64,000 nt of DNA, taken from contig CAVVNM010000012.1 of assembly GCA_963749575.1 (NCBI GenBank), positions 62,001-126,000 on the forward strand. The letters run 5' to 3'. The first letter of the stretch is position 1. Every line of letters starts with the position of its first letter. This document shows positions 35,163 through 43,700 of this stretch, in pieces. This DNA comes from JAMXLO01 sp963749575 (GTDB lineage: Bacteria; Pseudomonadota; Alphaproteobacteria; Acetobacterales; Acetobacteraceae). Below the pieces are notes generated by a model, which worked only from the letters and a program-made list of their open reading frames with translations, was not told the origin of the DNA and did not search any database. Made by a program: the position numbers and the translations under genes.

Positions 35163-36038
35163 TTACTGGCGCAGGCCCAATCGGCTTAGTAAATTGTCCA
35201 ACTGATCCAGATCGGTGTAGTGGAACTGGATGACCCCCCGCCTGCCGTTGAACGTCACCTTCACCATCAGGCCAAGCTGCTCGCCGAGAAGGCGTTCCAG
35301 CGCGACGGCGTCCGGCCCGTGGCCGCGGCGCAGGTCGCCGGCCAGCGTGCGTTCGGCGGGTGGGTCGCGTGTCACCAAGGCCTCGGTCTGGCGGACCGAC
35401 AACTGGCGATCAATTACCTCGTGCAGAGCGGCATCCGGCGTTGGATGCGCCAACAGGGCACGCGCGTGGCCGGCGGAGATCTCACCCGTGCGTAGCGCCT
35501 GCTTCAGCGCGTCCGGCAGGTTCAGCAGACGTAACGTGTTGGCGACATGGCTGCGCGACTTGGCGACGGTCTGGCCGACTTCCTCCTGGGTGAACCCGAA
35601 CTGGTTCAGCAGGCGGGCATAGCCCTCGGCCTCATCCATTGGGTTGAGGTCCTGGCGCTGAAGGTTCTCCAACAGCGCGACCGCAGCGGCCTCGGTGTCC
35701 GTCATCGCGTTGATCAGCGCGGGGACCTCGTGCAGTCCGGCCGCGCCGGCGGCCCGCCAACGGCGTTCGCCGGCGACGATCTGATAGCGGCCATCTATTG
35801 CCGGGTGGGGCCGGACCAGAAGTGGCTGCAGGACACCGCGGAGCCGGATTGATTGGGCAAGCTCCGCAAGAGCAATCGGGTCGATGCTGCTGCGTGGCTG
35901 GAACGGGTTTGGCTCCAGCAGGTCGAGCGGCAGCTCGCGAACGGTTGCCGCATGTGCTGGTGCCTGGACGGCAGCATCGCCCAGCAGTGCGGCAAGGCCG
36001 CGGCCGAGTCGGGGACCGGTGTCACGTCTTGCATTCAT
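35163..36038 (-). CDS. parB: Chromosome partitioning protein ParB
   Basis: A 291-residue ParB with the N-terminal CTPase motif in VAGERRWRAAGAAGLHEVPA near residues 88-102, the helix-turn-helix in FTQEEVGQTVAKSRSHVANTLRLLNLP (about 148-175), and a C-terminal dimerisation part ending LDQLDNLLSRLGLRQ. It binds parS sites and spreads as a CTP-dependent sliding clamp. Its own parS sites lie in rsmG about 1.4 kb upstream. The ATGA start overlaps the parA stop by four bases. Confidence 0.97.
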   Translation of the reverse strand: MNARRDTGPRLGRGLAALLGDAAVQAPAHAATVRELPLDLLEPNPFQPRSSIDPIALAELAQSIRLRGVLQPLLVRPHPAIDGRYQIVAGERRWRAAGAAGLHEVPALINAMTDTEAAAVALLENLQRQDLNPMDEAEGYARLLNQFGFTQEEVGQTVAKSRSHVANTLRLLNLPDALKQALRTGEISAGHARALLAHPTPDAALHEVIDRQLSVRQTEALVTRDPPAERTLAGDLRRGHGPDAVALERLLGEQLGLMVKVTFNGRRGVIQFHYTDLDQLDNLLSRLGLRQ

Positions 36039-36871
36039 GGTAGTGCCCGCTCCCGGCGAAGCACTTCTCCGGCGAGCCGGACATAAGCCTGCGCACCCGG
36101 CGAGCGAAAGTCATACAGCAGCACCGGCTTGCCGTGGCTGGGCGCCTCGGAGATGCGAATGTTGCGGGGAATGACCGTATCGTAGACGGTCTGACCAAAA
36201 TAGCCGCGGGCGTCGGCGGCGACCTGGTCGGAAAGATTATTGCGCCGATCGAACATGGTCAGCACGATTCCTTGCAGGCGAAGGGTTGGGTTGAGAGCGC
36301 GCTTCACCATCTCGATGGTGCGGACCAGGCCGCTGATGCCTTCGAGTGCATAGAACTCGCATTGTAGCGGGACCAGGACCGCGTCGGCCGCCACCAGCCC
36401 ATTCAGGGTGAGCAAGGTCAGGCTGGGCGGGCAGTCGATCAGAACGAAACTGTAGGGAGAGGTGCCTTCGCGCAGCGGCGCCAGTGCTTCGCGCAGGCGG
36501 TATTCGCGGCGATCCAGCGCGACCAGTTCAATTTCGACGCCAGCAAGATCTGCCTCGGCCGTGATCAGTGAGAGGTTCGGGATGGTTGTGGCGCGGGTGG
36601 CGGCAATCAGCGGCAGGCCTTCGGTGAGCAGCCGATAGCTGCCGGTGGCGCGATCGGTGCGCAGAATCCCAAGCCCGGTGGAGGCATTCCCCTGCGGGTC
36701 AAGATCGATCAGCAGGACTCGCTCACCGGTCGCGGCGAGCGCTGTCGCCAGGTTGATCGCGGTGGTCGTCTTGCCGACACCCCCCTTCTGGTTGGCTATC
36801 GCCAGGATGCGCACGCCTGTCCCGGAGGCCGGCGGATCGATGAAAGCGGAGTCACACTGTGGGTCTGACAC
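36035..36871 (-). CDS. parA: Chromosome partitioning ATPase ParA
   Basis: A 278-residue ParA/Soj ATPase. The deviant Walker A is ANQKGGVGKTTTAINLAT near residues 26-44, followed by LLIDLDPQGNASTGLG, FVLIDCPPSLTLLTLN and PLQCEFYALEGISGLV, all family hallmarks. The GTG at 36871 overlaps the end of rsmG by 20 bases; a second GTG at 36814 with GGGACAGG upstream would remove 19 residues and is a good alternative. It positions origin-proximal DNA through ParB-parS complexes. Confidence 0.97.
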   Translation of the reverse strand: MSDPQCDSAFIDPPASGTGVRILAIANQKGGVGKTTTAINLATALAATGERVLLIDLDPQGNASTGLGILRTDRATGSYRLLTEGLPLIAATRATTIPNLSLITAEADLAGVEIELVALDRREYRLREALAPLREGTSPYSFVLIDCPPSLTLLTLNGLVAADAVLVPLQCEFYALEGISGLVRTIEMVKRALNPTLRLQGIVLTMFDRRNNLSDQVAADARGYFGQTVYDTVIPRNIRISEAPSHGKPVLLYDFRSPGAQAYVRLAGEVLRRERALP

Positions 36872-37472
36872 TGACTAGATCGCTGATCCGGAGAATGCAG
36901 GCGTCGGGGGCGGTACGGCTTGGGACGCGCTCTACCCGCATGTGCCATTGCGCGGCCGCGTGCGTCAATTCCGCCTGGGCGTTGGTACCTTTGGGGAAGA
37001 GGCATTGGCCCCCAGGCGACAGCAACGGAGCGGCGAGGGCAAGGAGTGTTGCGAGCGGCGCCACGGCGCGGGCGGTTATCAGCGAGGCGGGAGCAAGCGC
37101 GGCCGATTCAATGCGGACGACATGGATGGATACCGGGGCGCCGGTGGCCCGGGCGGCCTCGCGCAGGAACGCGGCCTTGCGGTGGTCAGCCTCGATCAGA
37201 TCGAAGGGAACACCGGTGGCCAGTGCCAGGATCAGTCCAGGGAAGCCGGCGCCGGAGCCAAGGTCGATTGCGCGGGCGGGGCGTCGGGGCATCAACCGGG
37301 CGAGTTGGAGAGAATCCGCGATGTGGCGGTCCCAGATGAACGAGGCGTCGCGGGCAGAAACCAGGTTCAGCTTTTCGTTCCAGCGCACCAGGAGCGCCTC
37401 GAAGCGCTTCAGTGCGTCCAGTGTTTCACGGGAAACATCGTTGGCTATCGAGCCATGTTTCACGTGAAACAC
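36852..37472 (-). CDS. rsmG: 16S rRNA (guanine-N7) methyltransferase RsmG
   Basis: A 206-residue methyltransferase that modifies G527 of 16S rRNA. The SAM-binding motif is RAIDLGSGAGFPGLILA, preceded by NEKLNLVSARDASFIWDRHIADS. It begins with GTG (FHVKHGSIANDVSRET); the first codons coincide with a perfect parS site and a second near-perfect one (separate entries). The start lies one base after the mnmG stop, and the end overlaps parA, so the whole mnmG-rsmG-parA-parB set is tightly packed. Confidence 0.95.
   Translation of the reverse strand: MFHVKHGSIANDVSRETLDALKRFEALLVRWNEKLNLVSARDASFIWDRHIADSLQLARLMPRRPARAIDLGSGAGFPGLILALATGVPFDLIEADHRKAAFLREAARATGAPVSIHVVRIESAALAPASLITARAVAPLATLLALAAPLLSPGGQCLFPKGTNAQAELTHAAAQWHMRVERVPSRTAPDACILRISDLVSVRPTV
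37422..37437. promoter_or_regulatory. parS-like site with one mismatch, inside rsmG
   Basis: TGTTTCACGGGAAACA differs from the palindromic parS consensus TGTTTCACGTGAAACA at a single central base (G for T). It lies 18 bases from the perfect site and encodes DVSRET in the minus-strand rsmG frame. Binding should be weaker but likely. Confidence 0.8.
37456..37471. promoter_or_regulatory. Perfect parS site at the rsmG start codon
   Basis: TGTTTCACGTGAAACA, the 16-bp consensus palindrome bound by chromosomal ParB. It overlaps the last two bases of the rsmG GTG start and encodes FHVKH. It is in the same operon as parB, about 1.4 kb from its start. Confidence 0.95.
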
Positions 37473-37473
37473 A

Positions 37474-39342
37474 TCAGGCTACGGCCTGAGCTCCACCGCG
37501 CTTGCGGACATGGGCGGCAATCGCTGCCAATGCAGCCGGAGTCATACCCTGGATGCGTGCTGCGGCGCCGAGCGATCCCGGCTGCAACCGGGTTAGCTTG
37601 GCGGTGAGTTCCGCCGAGAGGCCGCCGATCTCCTTGAACGCGACCCCACTCAGCGTGACAGCCTCCTCCCGCTGGAATGCGCGGATGTCGGCCTGCTGCC
37701 GCGGCAGATAGCCATCGTAGCGAACCTCGGTCTGCAACTGATGCAGCGCTCGGGCCGGCAGGTCCCGCAGCCAGGGGAATGCGATCGCTATTGCCTCAAA
37801 GGCGATCTCGGGGTGCTCCAACAGATCGAATACCGATCGCCGGCGGCCGTCCGCCCGCACAGCGATGCCATGCCTGGCTAGCTCGCGAGAGTAACCGCCC
37901 TCCGTCCTCGCCCGCTCCAGCGCCGCTGCCACCGCGATCCGATGCACTTCGAACGCCGCCGCTCGGGCCGCGCCGACACAGCCAAAAGCGATGCCCTTCC
38001 CCGTCAATCGCAGGTCGGCATTGTCCGCCCGCAGCGTCAGCCGGAACTCAGCGCGCGAAGTGAACATCCGATACGGCTCGCTGACGCCCTGACTGGTTAG
38101 ATCGTCCGCCAGAACGCCCATGTACGCGTCCGAACGGGTGAACACCATCGCGGTGGCACCGGCAACCTGGCGCGCAGCATTGACCCCGGCAATCAGTCCC
38201 TGTGCGGCGGCCTCCTCGTACCCCGTTGTTCCATTGATCTGTCCAGCCAGATAAAGCCCCCGCAACGCCCGGACCTCGAGCGACGGTGCCAACGCACGTG
38301 GATCCACATAGTCGTATTCCACCGCATAGCCTGGCCGCGTCATCCGTGCATGCTCCAGTCCGGGGATCGTCGCGAGCAGGGCGAGCTGCACATCCGCCGG
38401 CAGGCTGGTGGAGATACCATTGGGATAAACTGTATTGTCGTCCAACCCCTCCGGCTCAAGGAAGATATTGTGGCTGTCACGACTGCTGAACCGCAATATC
38501 TTGTCTTCGATGGATGGGCAGTAGCGTGGCCCGATTCCGGTGATGCGCCCGCCGTACACCGCCGATCGATGCAGATTCGCGCGAATCACCGCGTGCGTCG
38601 CCGGCGTGGTTCTGGTCACGCGGCATTCCACCTGCGGATTGGTTATCCGCGCGGTCAACGGGCTGAACGGCTCAGGCTCCACATCGCCGCGATCAGCGTC
38701 CAACCCGTCCCAGTCTATCGTGCGGCGATCCAACCGCGGGGGAGTGCCAGTCTTCAGCCGTCCTATCGGCAGTTCGAGCCGTGCCAGCGTACGCGCCAGG
38801 CCCATGGAAGGCGCCTCCCCAACACGTCCGGCCTCGCTCTGCTGCTCGCCGATATGGATCACGCCGCGCAAAAAGGTCCCGGTGGTCAGCACTGCCGCGC
38901 CGCAACGAATCGCCGAACCGTCCGCGCACAGCACGCCTGCCAGGCGGCCATCACGGCCGATCTCCAGGTCTTCGACCGCTCCGGGCCGCACCGTCAGTCC
39001 GGCCGTTTCCGCCAGCAGGCGCTGTATCGCCTGCCGATACAGGGCGCGGTCGGCTTGCGCACGTGGTCCGCGTACCGCCGGACCCTTGCTCCGGTTCAGC
39101 ACCTTGAAATGAATGCCAGCCGCATCCGCCGCGCGGCCCATCAATCCATCCAGCGCGTCGACCTCGCGTACCAGGTGCCCTTTGCCGATCCCTCCGATTG
39201 ACGGGTTGCAGGACATCTCGCCAATCGTCTCAACGCGGTGGGTAAGCAGCAGCGTCCGCGCCCCGACGCGCGCAGCCGCCGCGGCCGCCTCGCACCCGGC
39301 ATGTCCGCCGCCGACCACCACCACATCGAAATGCTCAGCCAT
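37474..39342 (-). CDS. mnmG: tRNA uridine-5-carboxymethylaminomethyl modification enzyme MnmG
   Basis: A 622-residue FAD enzyme that, with MnmE, modifies U34 of certain tRNAs. The FAD motif VVVGGGHAGCEAAAAAARVGA is at the N-terminus, and NPSIGGIGKGHLVREVDALDG, RGPRAQADRALYR and GQINGTTGYEEAAAQGL are family landmarks. The start at 39342 is used because AAGG sits 9 bases before the ATG; a GTG nine bases upstream is possible. It is the first gene of the mnmG-rsmG-parA-parB operon and diverges from a dedA gene 47 bases away. Confidence 0.97.
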   Translation of the reverse strand: MAEHFDVVVVGGGHAGCEAAAAAARVGARTLLLTHRVETIGEMSCNPSIGGIGKGHLVREVDALDGLMGRAADAAGIHFKVLNRSKGPAVRGPRAQADRALYRQAIQRLLAETAGLTVRPGAVEDLEIGRDGRLAGVLCADGSAIRCGAAVLTTGTFLRGVIHIGEQQSEAGRVGEAPSMGLARTLARLELPIGRLKTGTPPRLDRRTIDWDGLDADRGDVEPEPFSPLTARITNPQVECRVTRTTPATHAVIRANLHRSAVYGGRITGIGPRYCPSIEDKILRFSSRDSHNIFLEPEGLDDNTVYPNGISTSLPADVQLALLATIPGLEHARMTRPGYAVEYDYVDPRALAPSLEVRALRGLYLAGQINGTTGYEEAAAQGLIAGVNAARQVAGATAMVFTRSDAYMGVLADDLTSQGVSEPYRMFTSRAEFRLTLRADNADLRLTGKGIAFGCVGAARAAAFEVHRIAVAAALERARTEGGYSRELARHGIAVRADGRRRSVFDLLEHPEIAFEAIAIAFPWLRDLPARALHQLQTEVRYDGYLPRQQADIRAFQREEAVTLSGVAFKEIGGLSAELTAKLTRLQPGSLGAAARIQGMTPAALAAIAAHVRKRGGAQAVA

Positions 39343-39389
39343 ACCACTCACACCTTGCTAGCCGCCGGCCGGGTCGCCTTATAGCGCAC

Positions 39390-40028
39390 ATGTCGTTCTT
39401 CTCGGTGCATCATCTCATCCAGCTTCTGCACGCGTACGGCAATGTGGTTTTGGGCGCTGTCGTAGGTCTAGAGTGCGTCGGTCTGCCGGTGCCGGGCGAG
39501 ACCCTGCTGATCGCGGCCGCCGTGCTGGCGGCGACGACGGATCATTTGAGCATTGTGTTGGTCGTCTTGTCGGCAGCTCTCGGCGCTATCGTCGGCCAGA
39601 TGGTCGGGTACGCCATTGGCTGGGGCGTGGGCTTTCGATTGCTGCGACGCTATGGGCGTTACATCGGCCTGACCGACCGCCGAATGGCGTTCGGCCGAGC
39701 GCTGTTCCGCCGCCACGGTGTGAAGGTCGTGTTCGCAGCACGCTTCATCGTCGTGCTGCGCACCCTGGCGGCGCTGTTGGCAGGCGCCAACCGCATGCCG
39801 TGGGGCCGCTTCATGGCAGCCAATGTCGCGGGCAGTGTCGTCTGGTCGGCGCTCTATGGTGGTGGGGCCTACCTGCTCGGCCAGGAGGCGAAGCGCGTCG
39901 CCGGCCCGGTTGCCATCAGCCTTGGAGTAATCGTCGTCGTTGCGTTGCTGGCTGCAGGGCTGTATGCGCATCGTCGTGAGCGTCGGCTACTGGCACAGCC
40001 GCTGCGCGCCCAGCGTGTGGTGGAGTAA
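39390..40028 (+). CDS. DedA family membrane protein
   Basis: A 212-residue membrane protein of the DedA family, thought to flip or move lipids across the inner membrane. Characteristic residues are GLECVGLPVPGETLL (the re-entrant glycine/proline motif with the acidic Glu), GQMVGYAIGWGVGFRLL, and FAARFIVVLRTLAALLAG near the second half. There are about five to six membrane segments. It diverges from mnmG. Confidence 0.9.
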   Translation: MSFFSVHHLIQLLHAYGNVVLGAVVGLECVGLPVPGETLLIAAAVLAATTDHLSIVLVVLSAALGAIVGQMVGYAIGWGVGFRLLRRYGRYIGLTDRRMAFGRALFRRHGVKVVFAARFIVVLRTLAALLAGANRMPWGRFMAANVAGSVVWSALYGGGAYLLGQEAKRVAGPVAISLGVIVVVALLAAGLYAHRRERRLLAQPLRAQRVVE

Positions 40029-40301
40029 TGAGAGGCGATATGTCGCCGGGCGATCAGCAGGCGGCTTTACAATCGCAGTAAAAACGCTGGTTCACGGGAC
40101 AGTTGCAAGTCGATATGGCAGCCAGTCTGGAATTTCATTCAGCCGTTACTACAGTTTTATCACCCGCTTGCGTATCTTTCCGATTTCGGAAGGTCGGCTC
40201 TGTCGGCGTCGAACGTAATGTTGTCAACTCATGGCACCAAGTATCAGAGAAGACGAGAAGTAGTTCCCTGCAATGAATTCCGTTCCACCGGCAACGCTCG
40301 C
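40029..40301. other. Intergenic gap, AT-richer than the rest
   Basis: No gene is supported. The gap holds a visibly AT-richer stretch (about 40060-40260) between the convergent dedA and glycosyltransferase ends. Short hydrophilic open frames here look random. Confidence 0.5.
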
Positions 40302-41414
40302 TCAATCAGCCGCAAGCGAACATCCTCGTCCAGCATCCGGAACCAGCCGCTCCAGCCCTTCCAATACGCTGGCGGCGAACGCGCGCCAGGCCTCATGTGC
40401 AGTCTCGGGATCGGCGACACTGTCGTTGGGTTGCTCCAAAGTGTACATGAGCGCTGCGGCGAGGCTCTTGCCGTCAGGTTCGCACAGCGTCGCGAGCGGC
40501 TCGGCTTCGAGCTGCTCAGGAAGCCCGCCTACCCGCGTTGCTATAACGCGACGCCCGGCGGCAATTGCTGTTGGCGCGATCCCGCTCTGACTTGCCTCCC
40601 GATACGGGAGCACTACAACATCCGCCCAGTTCAGGATGGTGTTGATCTCGCACTCCGGCACCCAGCGGTTCTCGACCTTGACTCCCGGCAGCGCCCGGAG
40701 ATCGGCAAGTGCCGCGCTCTCCGGCCCCTGCCCCACAACCCGCACCTCCAAATCGCGCCGTGGCCCAAGCAATCGCAGTGCCTCCGCCAGCAGATCAAGC
40801 CCCTTGTAGGTGCGCAACCGCCCGAAGCACAGCACACGGCGCGGCCCCGCGTGCGTGTCGGCCGGCGTAACGGGACCGAAGGCAAGCGGTGGAAGCGCGG
40901 CAACGAGGACCGGCACCCGGGGCGGCAGAGAGCCATTTGCGCCGAGCGTCGAGGCCACATGCCTGGACAGCACTATCACCAGGTCCGCCCGACGCAGGAA
41001 CGCCCGCTGGAATGCGAGAAGCAGCGGAAATCCATCGCCGGGATGCGGCTCTGCGTCATGCACGATCACTGCCACAGGGATGCCGGCGCGACGCGATGCC
41101 ATGACCATCAGCAGATCGAGCGGCCCTGGCATTGCACACACGGCAAATCGGGGCGCCAATCGACGCAGGGACCGGCTGAGCTGCATGACGGTGATCGGTG
41201 CGCGCATGAACCTCCATGCGAGCCCCGCCAGGTTCGTGTAGGTCGTTACTGGAAGCTTACAACTCGGTCCGTTTGGGCTATGCAAAATCTCCGCGGCAGT
41301 CGATAGGGATAGCACTGTCTCTATGCCGCCTAGCGCTTCGAAACCCATCGCAAGCAAGGTTGCGAGGCGTGGACCGGCCCCATATCTCCCCCATTGCCAG
41401 ACGACAACTCGCAT
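40302..41414 (-). CDS. Glycosyltransferase, GT-B/GT4-like
   Basis: A 370-residue GT-B-fold glycosyltransferase. After MRVVVWQWGRYGAGPRLA at the N-terminus, the second half has RRVLCFGRLRTYKGLDLLAEAL, VRVVGQGPESA and VVLPYREASQSGIAPTAIAAGRRVIAT, the donor-binding loops of the GT4 family. It probably uses a nucleotide-sugar donor and builds a surface glycan. The acceptor is unknown. It lies between dedA and the thioredoxin-domain protein gene, with a longish 5' gap of 209 bases on its upstream side. Confidence 0.85.
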   Translation of the reverse strand: MRVVVWQWGRYGAGPRLATLLAMGFEALGGIETVLSLSTAAEILHSPNGPSCKLPVTTYTNLAGLAWRFMRAPITVMQLSRSLRRLAPRFAVCAMPGPLDLLMVMASRRAGIPVAVIVHDAEPHPGDGFPLLLAFQRAFLRRADLVIVLSRHVASTLGANGSLPPRVPVLVAALPPLAFGPVTPADTHAGPRRVLCFGRLRTYKGLDLLAEALRLLGPRRDLEVRVVGQGPESAALADLRALPGVKVENRWVPECEINTILNWADVVVLPYREASQSGIAPTAIAAGRRVIATRVGGLPEQLEAEPLATLCEPDGKSLAAALMYTLEQPNDSVADPETAHEAWRAFAASVLEGLERLVPDAGRGCSLAAD

Positions 41415-41623
41415 GTTCGGATCTCGGGATCGAGCCGTGCGCGGTTCACCCCCCATTCCGATATATGATCCGCTCTCTACGATATCGTTAGACTACTGTC
41501 GGAGCTGTTTCCCGGCAACTCTATTGGTTTCAGCTACGGTCAGCTGCCGCGAAGCAATGCGTCGCGACGGTCGCGTTCCTGCCGCTCTCGGCGATGCCGC
41601 ATTGCGATCTGAAACGACGGCGT

Positions 41624-43660
41624 TCACCCGGCAGGAACGGACAATGCCTTCGCCAGCGCGTCGCGATCCACGATCGGCAATCCGCACACCATGCGGCGGC
41701 AGAGATAAGCCGCGGCGCCTTCACTCCCGGCCGATTTGCCGAACGCCGGGTGGTCTGCCGGCAGCGCATCGAGGCTCGGTGCGCGCAATACCACGACGCG
41801 GGGGTCAGCCGCGGCGAGCGCCACAGCCGCAAGCGCTCGTGCCAGCGGATGCGCCGGATTGCCCGCGATAACCACGGTAGCCGCTCCCTCCAGCAGATCA
41901 GCCGCTGCCAGCAGCGTCGGCATCGCAGCGAGCTGATCGGGGTTGCCAGTGAAAGCCCGCAGCAGCGCCTCGGTCCGCTCCCGCCACGCACCGTCGCCGG
42001 TCAGGTGCCAGAGCCGAGCGAACACCTCCGCCAGCAGCCCATTCCCAACTGGTGTCGCATTGTCCGCCGCGGTGCGCGGCCGCGCCAGCGGCACATCCGC
42101 GGCATCGGCAGCCGTGGTATAGAACCCGCCGTGGCCATCCGGAAACGCCGCAAGCGCCGCTTCGGCCAGCCTGATGGCGTCGGCCAGCCGCCGCGACTCG
42201 CCGGTCGCCTCGAACAACGCCAGCGACGCTCGCGCCATCGCGGCCTGATCATCCAGCAGTCCCGCGGCGGTCACCCGCCCGAGCCGCCAAGCATGCTGCA
42301 CCCGCCGATCCGGGGCCGACATCTCGGCCAGGATAAAATCCTGTGCCGCCTCGGCGCGCGCCAGCCATTCCGGCCGGTTGAACGCCGCGGCCGCACGTGC
42401 CAGTGCCGCGATTGTCAGTCCATTCCAATCCGCCAGCACCTTGTCGTCGCGACCTGGCCGAATGCGCTTGGTTCGCGCGGCGAACAGCACCGCGCGCGAC
42501 TGCGCCAGCACGGCCTCTCCGTCCGCCGTTCCCACCGCCGTCACCCGGCGAAGGATCGTGTGGCCCTCCCAGTTGCCGCCCTGCGTCACGTCATAGGCGC
42601 GCTTGAACGCGGCCGATGCGTCGCCCAGCAGGGCATCCACCTCTGGCTCGGTCCAGACGTAGAAGCGGCCTTCCTCACCCTCGCTGTCGGCATCCTCGGA
42701 GGCGGCGAACGCGGTCCGTCCCGCCACCCGCTGCGCCGTCATGTCGCGGGCCATCCAGTCGACGGTTTCCTCCGCGCGCGCCGCATACAGCGGGTCCGGC
42801 CGATGTGCATGCGCCAACGCCAGCAGTTCCAGCAACTGTGCGTTGTCGTACAGCATCTTCTCGAAGTGTGGCACCAGCCAGATCGCGTCGGTGGAATACC
42901 GGGCGTACCCGCCGCCGAGATGGTCGTAAATGCCGCCTTGAGACATTCGTTGCAGCAGCAGATGCAGCGCCTCGTGCCCCGCCGGCGCGCCGGTTCTGAA
43001 TGCGTTCTGCCACAGGAAGCGGAAGATCGGCGGGTTGGGGAATTTCGGCGCGCCACGCAGCCCGCCCTGTTCCGGATCGGTCAGACGCAGCAGCGCCGCC
43101 GCCACCGCGTCGAGGTGCACCGGCGTCGGCAGATCGCCCGTATTGGCGGTCGACATCTTCGCGAGGACCTGGCGCAGCGCGGTGGTGTTCTTCGTAACCA
43201 TCTCGTGGTCGGTGCGGTATGCCTCCGATACGCCCTGCAACACCTGGCGGAACGAAGGCCGTCCCCATCGCGGCTCCGGCGGGAAATACGTGCCGCCCCA
43301 GAACGGCGCGCCGTCGGCGGCGATGAACATGGTGAGCGGCCAGCCGCCCTGCTCACCGAGCGCGTGTAGCGCCGACATGTAGAGATGGTCGATGTCCGGC
43401 CGCTCTTCGCGGTCCACCTTGATGTTGATGAACCGCTCGTTCATCAGCGCTGCGGTATCCAGGTCCTCGAACAACTCATGCGCCATGACGTGGCACCAGT
43501 GGCACGCGGCGTAACCGATCGACAGGAGGATCGGCTTGTTCTCGGTTCGCGCCTCGTCCAGCGCCGCTTTGCCCCAAGGTCGCCAGTGCACCGGATTGTC
43601 GGCGTGCTGCAGCAGATAGGGCGAGGTCTCGTGGCGCAGCAGGTTCTCCGGCGCGGCCAT
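41624..43660 (-). CDS. Thioredoxin-domain (DUF255/SSP411-like) protein
   Basis: A 678-residue protein. The N-terminal 140 residues are a thioredoxin-fold domain with LLSIGYAACHWCHVMAHELFED, whose CHWC is the redox-like pair, and DREERPDIDHLY and GGWPLTMFIAADG. The remaining residues form the all-helical (alpha/alpha)6-like part with KPILLS... and FYVWTEPEVDALLGD, RDDKVLADWNGLTI. This matches the YyaL/spermatogenesis-associated protein 20 family, of poorly known function. The start at 43660 has AGGAG upstream. It diverges from mnmE. Confidence 0.9.
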   Translation of the reverse strand: MAAPENLLRHETSPYLLQHADNPVHWRPWGKAALDEARTENKPILLSIGYAACHWCHVMAHELFEDLDTAALMNERFINIKVDREERPDIDHLYMSALHALGEQGGWPLTMFIAADGAPFWGGTYFPPEPRWGRPSFRQVLQGVSEAYRTDHEMVTKNTTALRQVLAKMSTANTGDLPTPVHLDAVAAALLRLTDPEQGGLRGAPKFPNPPIFRFLWQNAFRTGAPAGHEALHLLLQRMSQGGIYDHLGGGYARYSTDAIWLVPHFEKMLYDNAQLLELLALAHAHRPDPLYAARAEETVDWMARDMTAQRVAGRTAFAASEDADSEGEEGRFYVWTEPEVDALLGDASAAFKRAYDVTQGGNWEGHTILRRVTAVGTADGEAVLAQSRAVLFAARTKRIRPGRDDKVLADWNGLTIAALARAAAAFNRPEWLARAEAAQDFILAEMSAPDRRVQHAWRLGRVTAAGLLDDQAAMARASLALFEATGESRRLADAIRLAEAALAAFPDGHGGFYTTAADAADVPLARPRTAADNATPVGNGLLAEVFARLWHLTGDGAWRERTEALLRAFTGNPDQLAAMPTLLAAADLLEGAATVVIAGNPAHPLARALAAVALAAADPRVVVLRAPSLDALPADHPAFGKSAGSEGAAAYLCRRMVCGLPIVDRDALAKALSVPAG

Positions 43661-43700
43661 GGCGTTGCGCTCCTGGGGTGTCGAGGTGACATAGGGAGGC

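Noticed and set aside
36000..41000. Chromosomal origin of replication
   Set aside because: The parAB-mnmG area is typically near the origin, but no cluster of DnaA boxes or AT-rich unwinding region was seen.
41594..43369. 591-codon plus-strand open frame opposite the thioredoxin-domain gene
   Set aside because: Arg/His/Gln-rich nonsense composition and no ribosome site; the minus strand encodes a family-typical protein.
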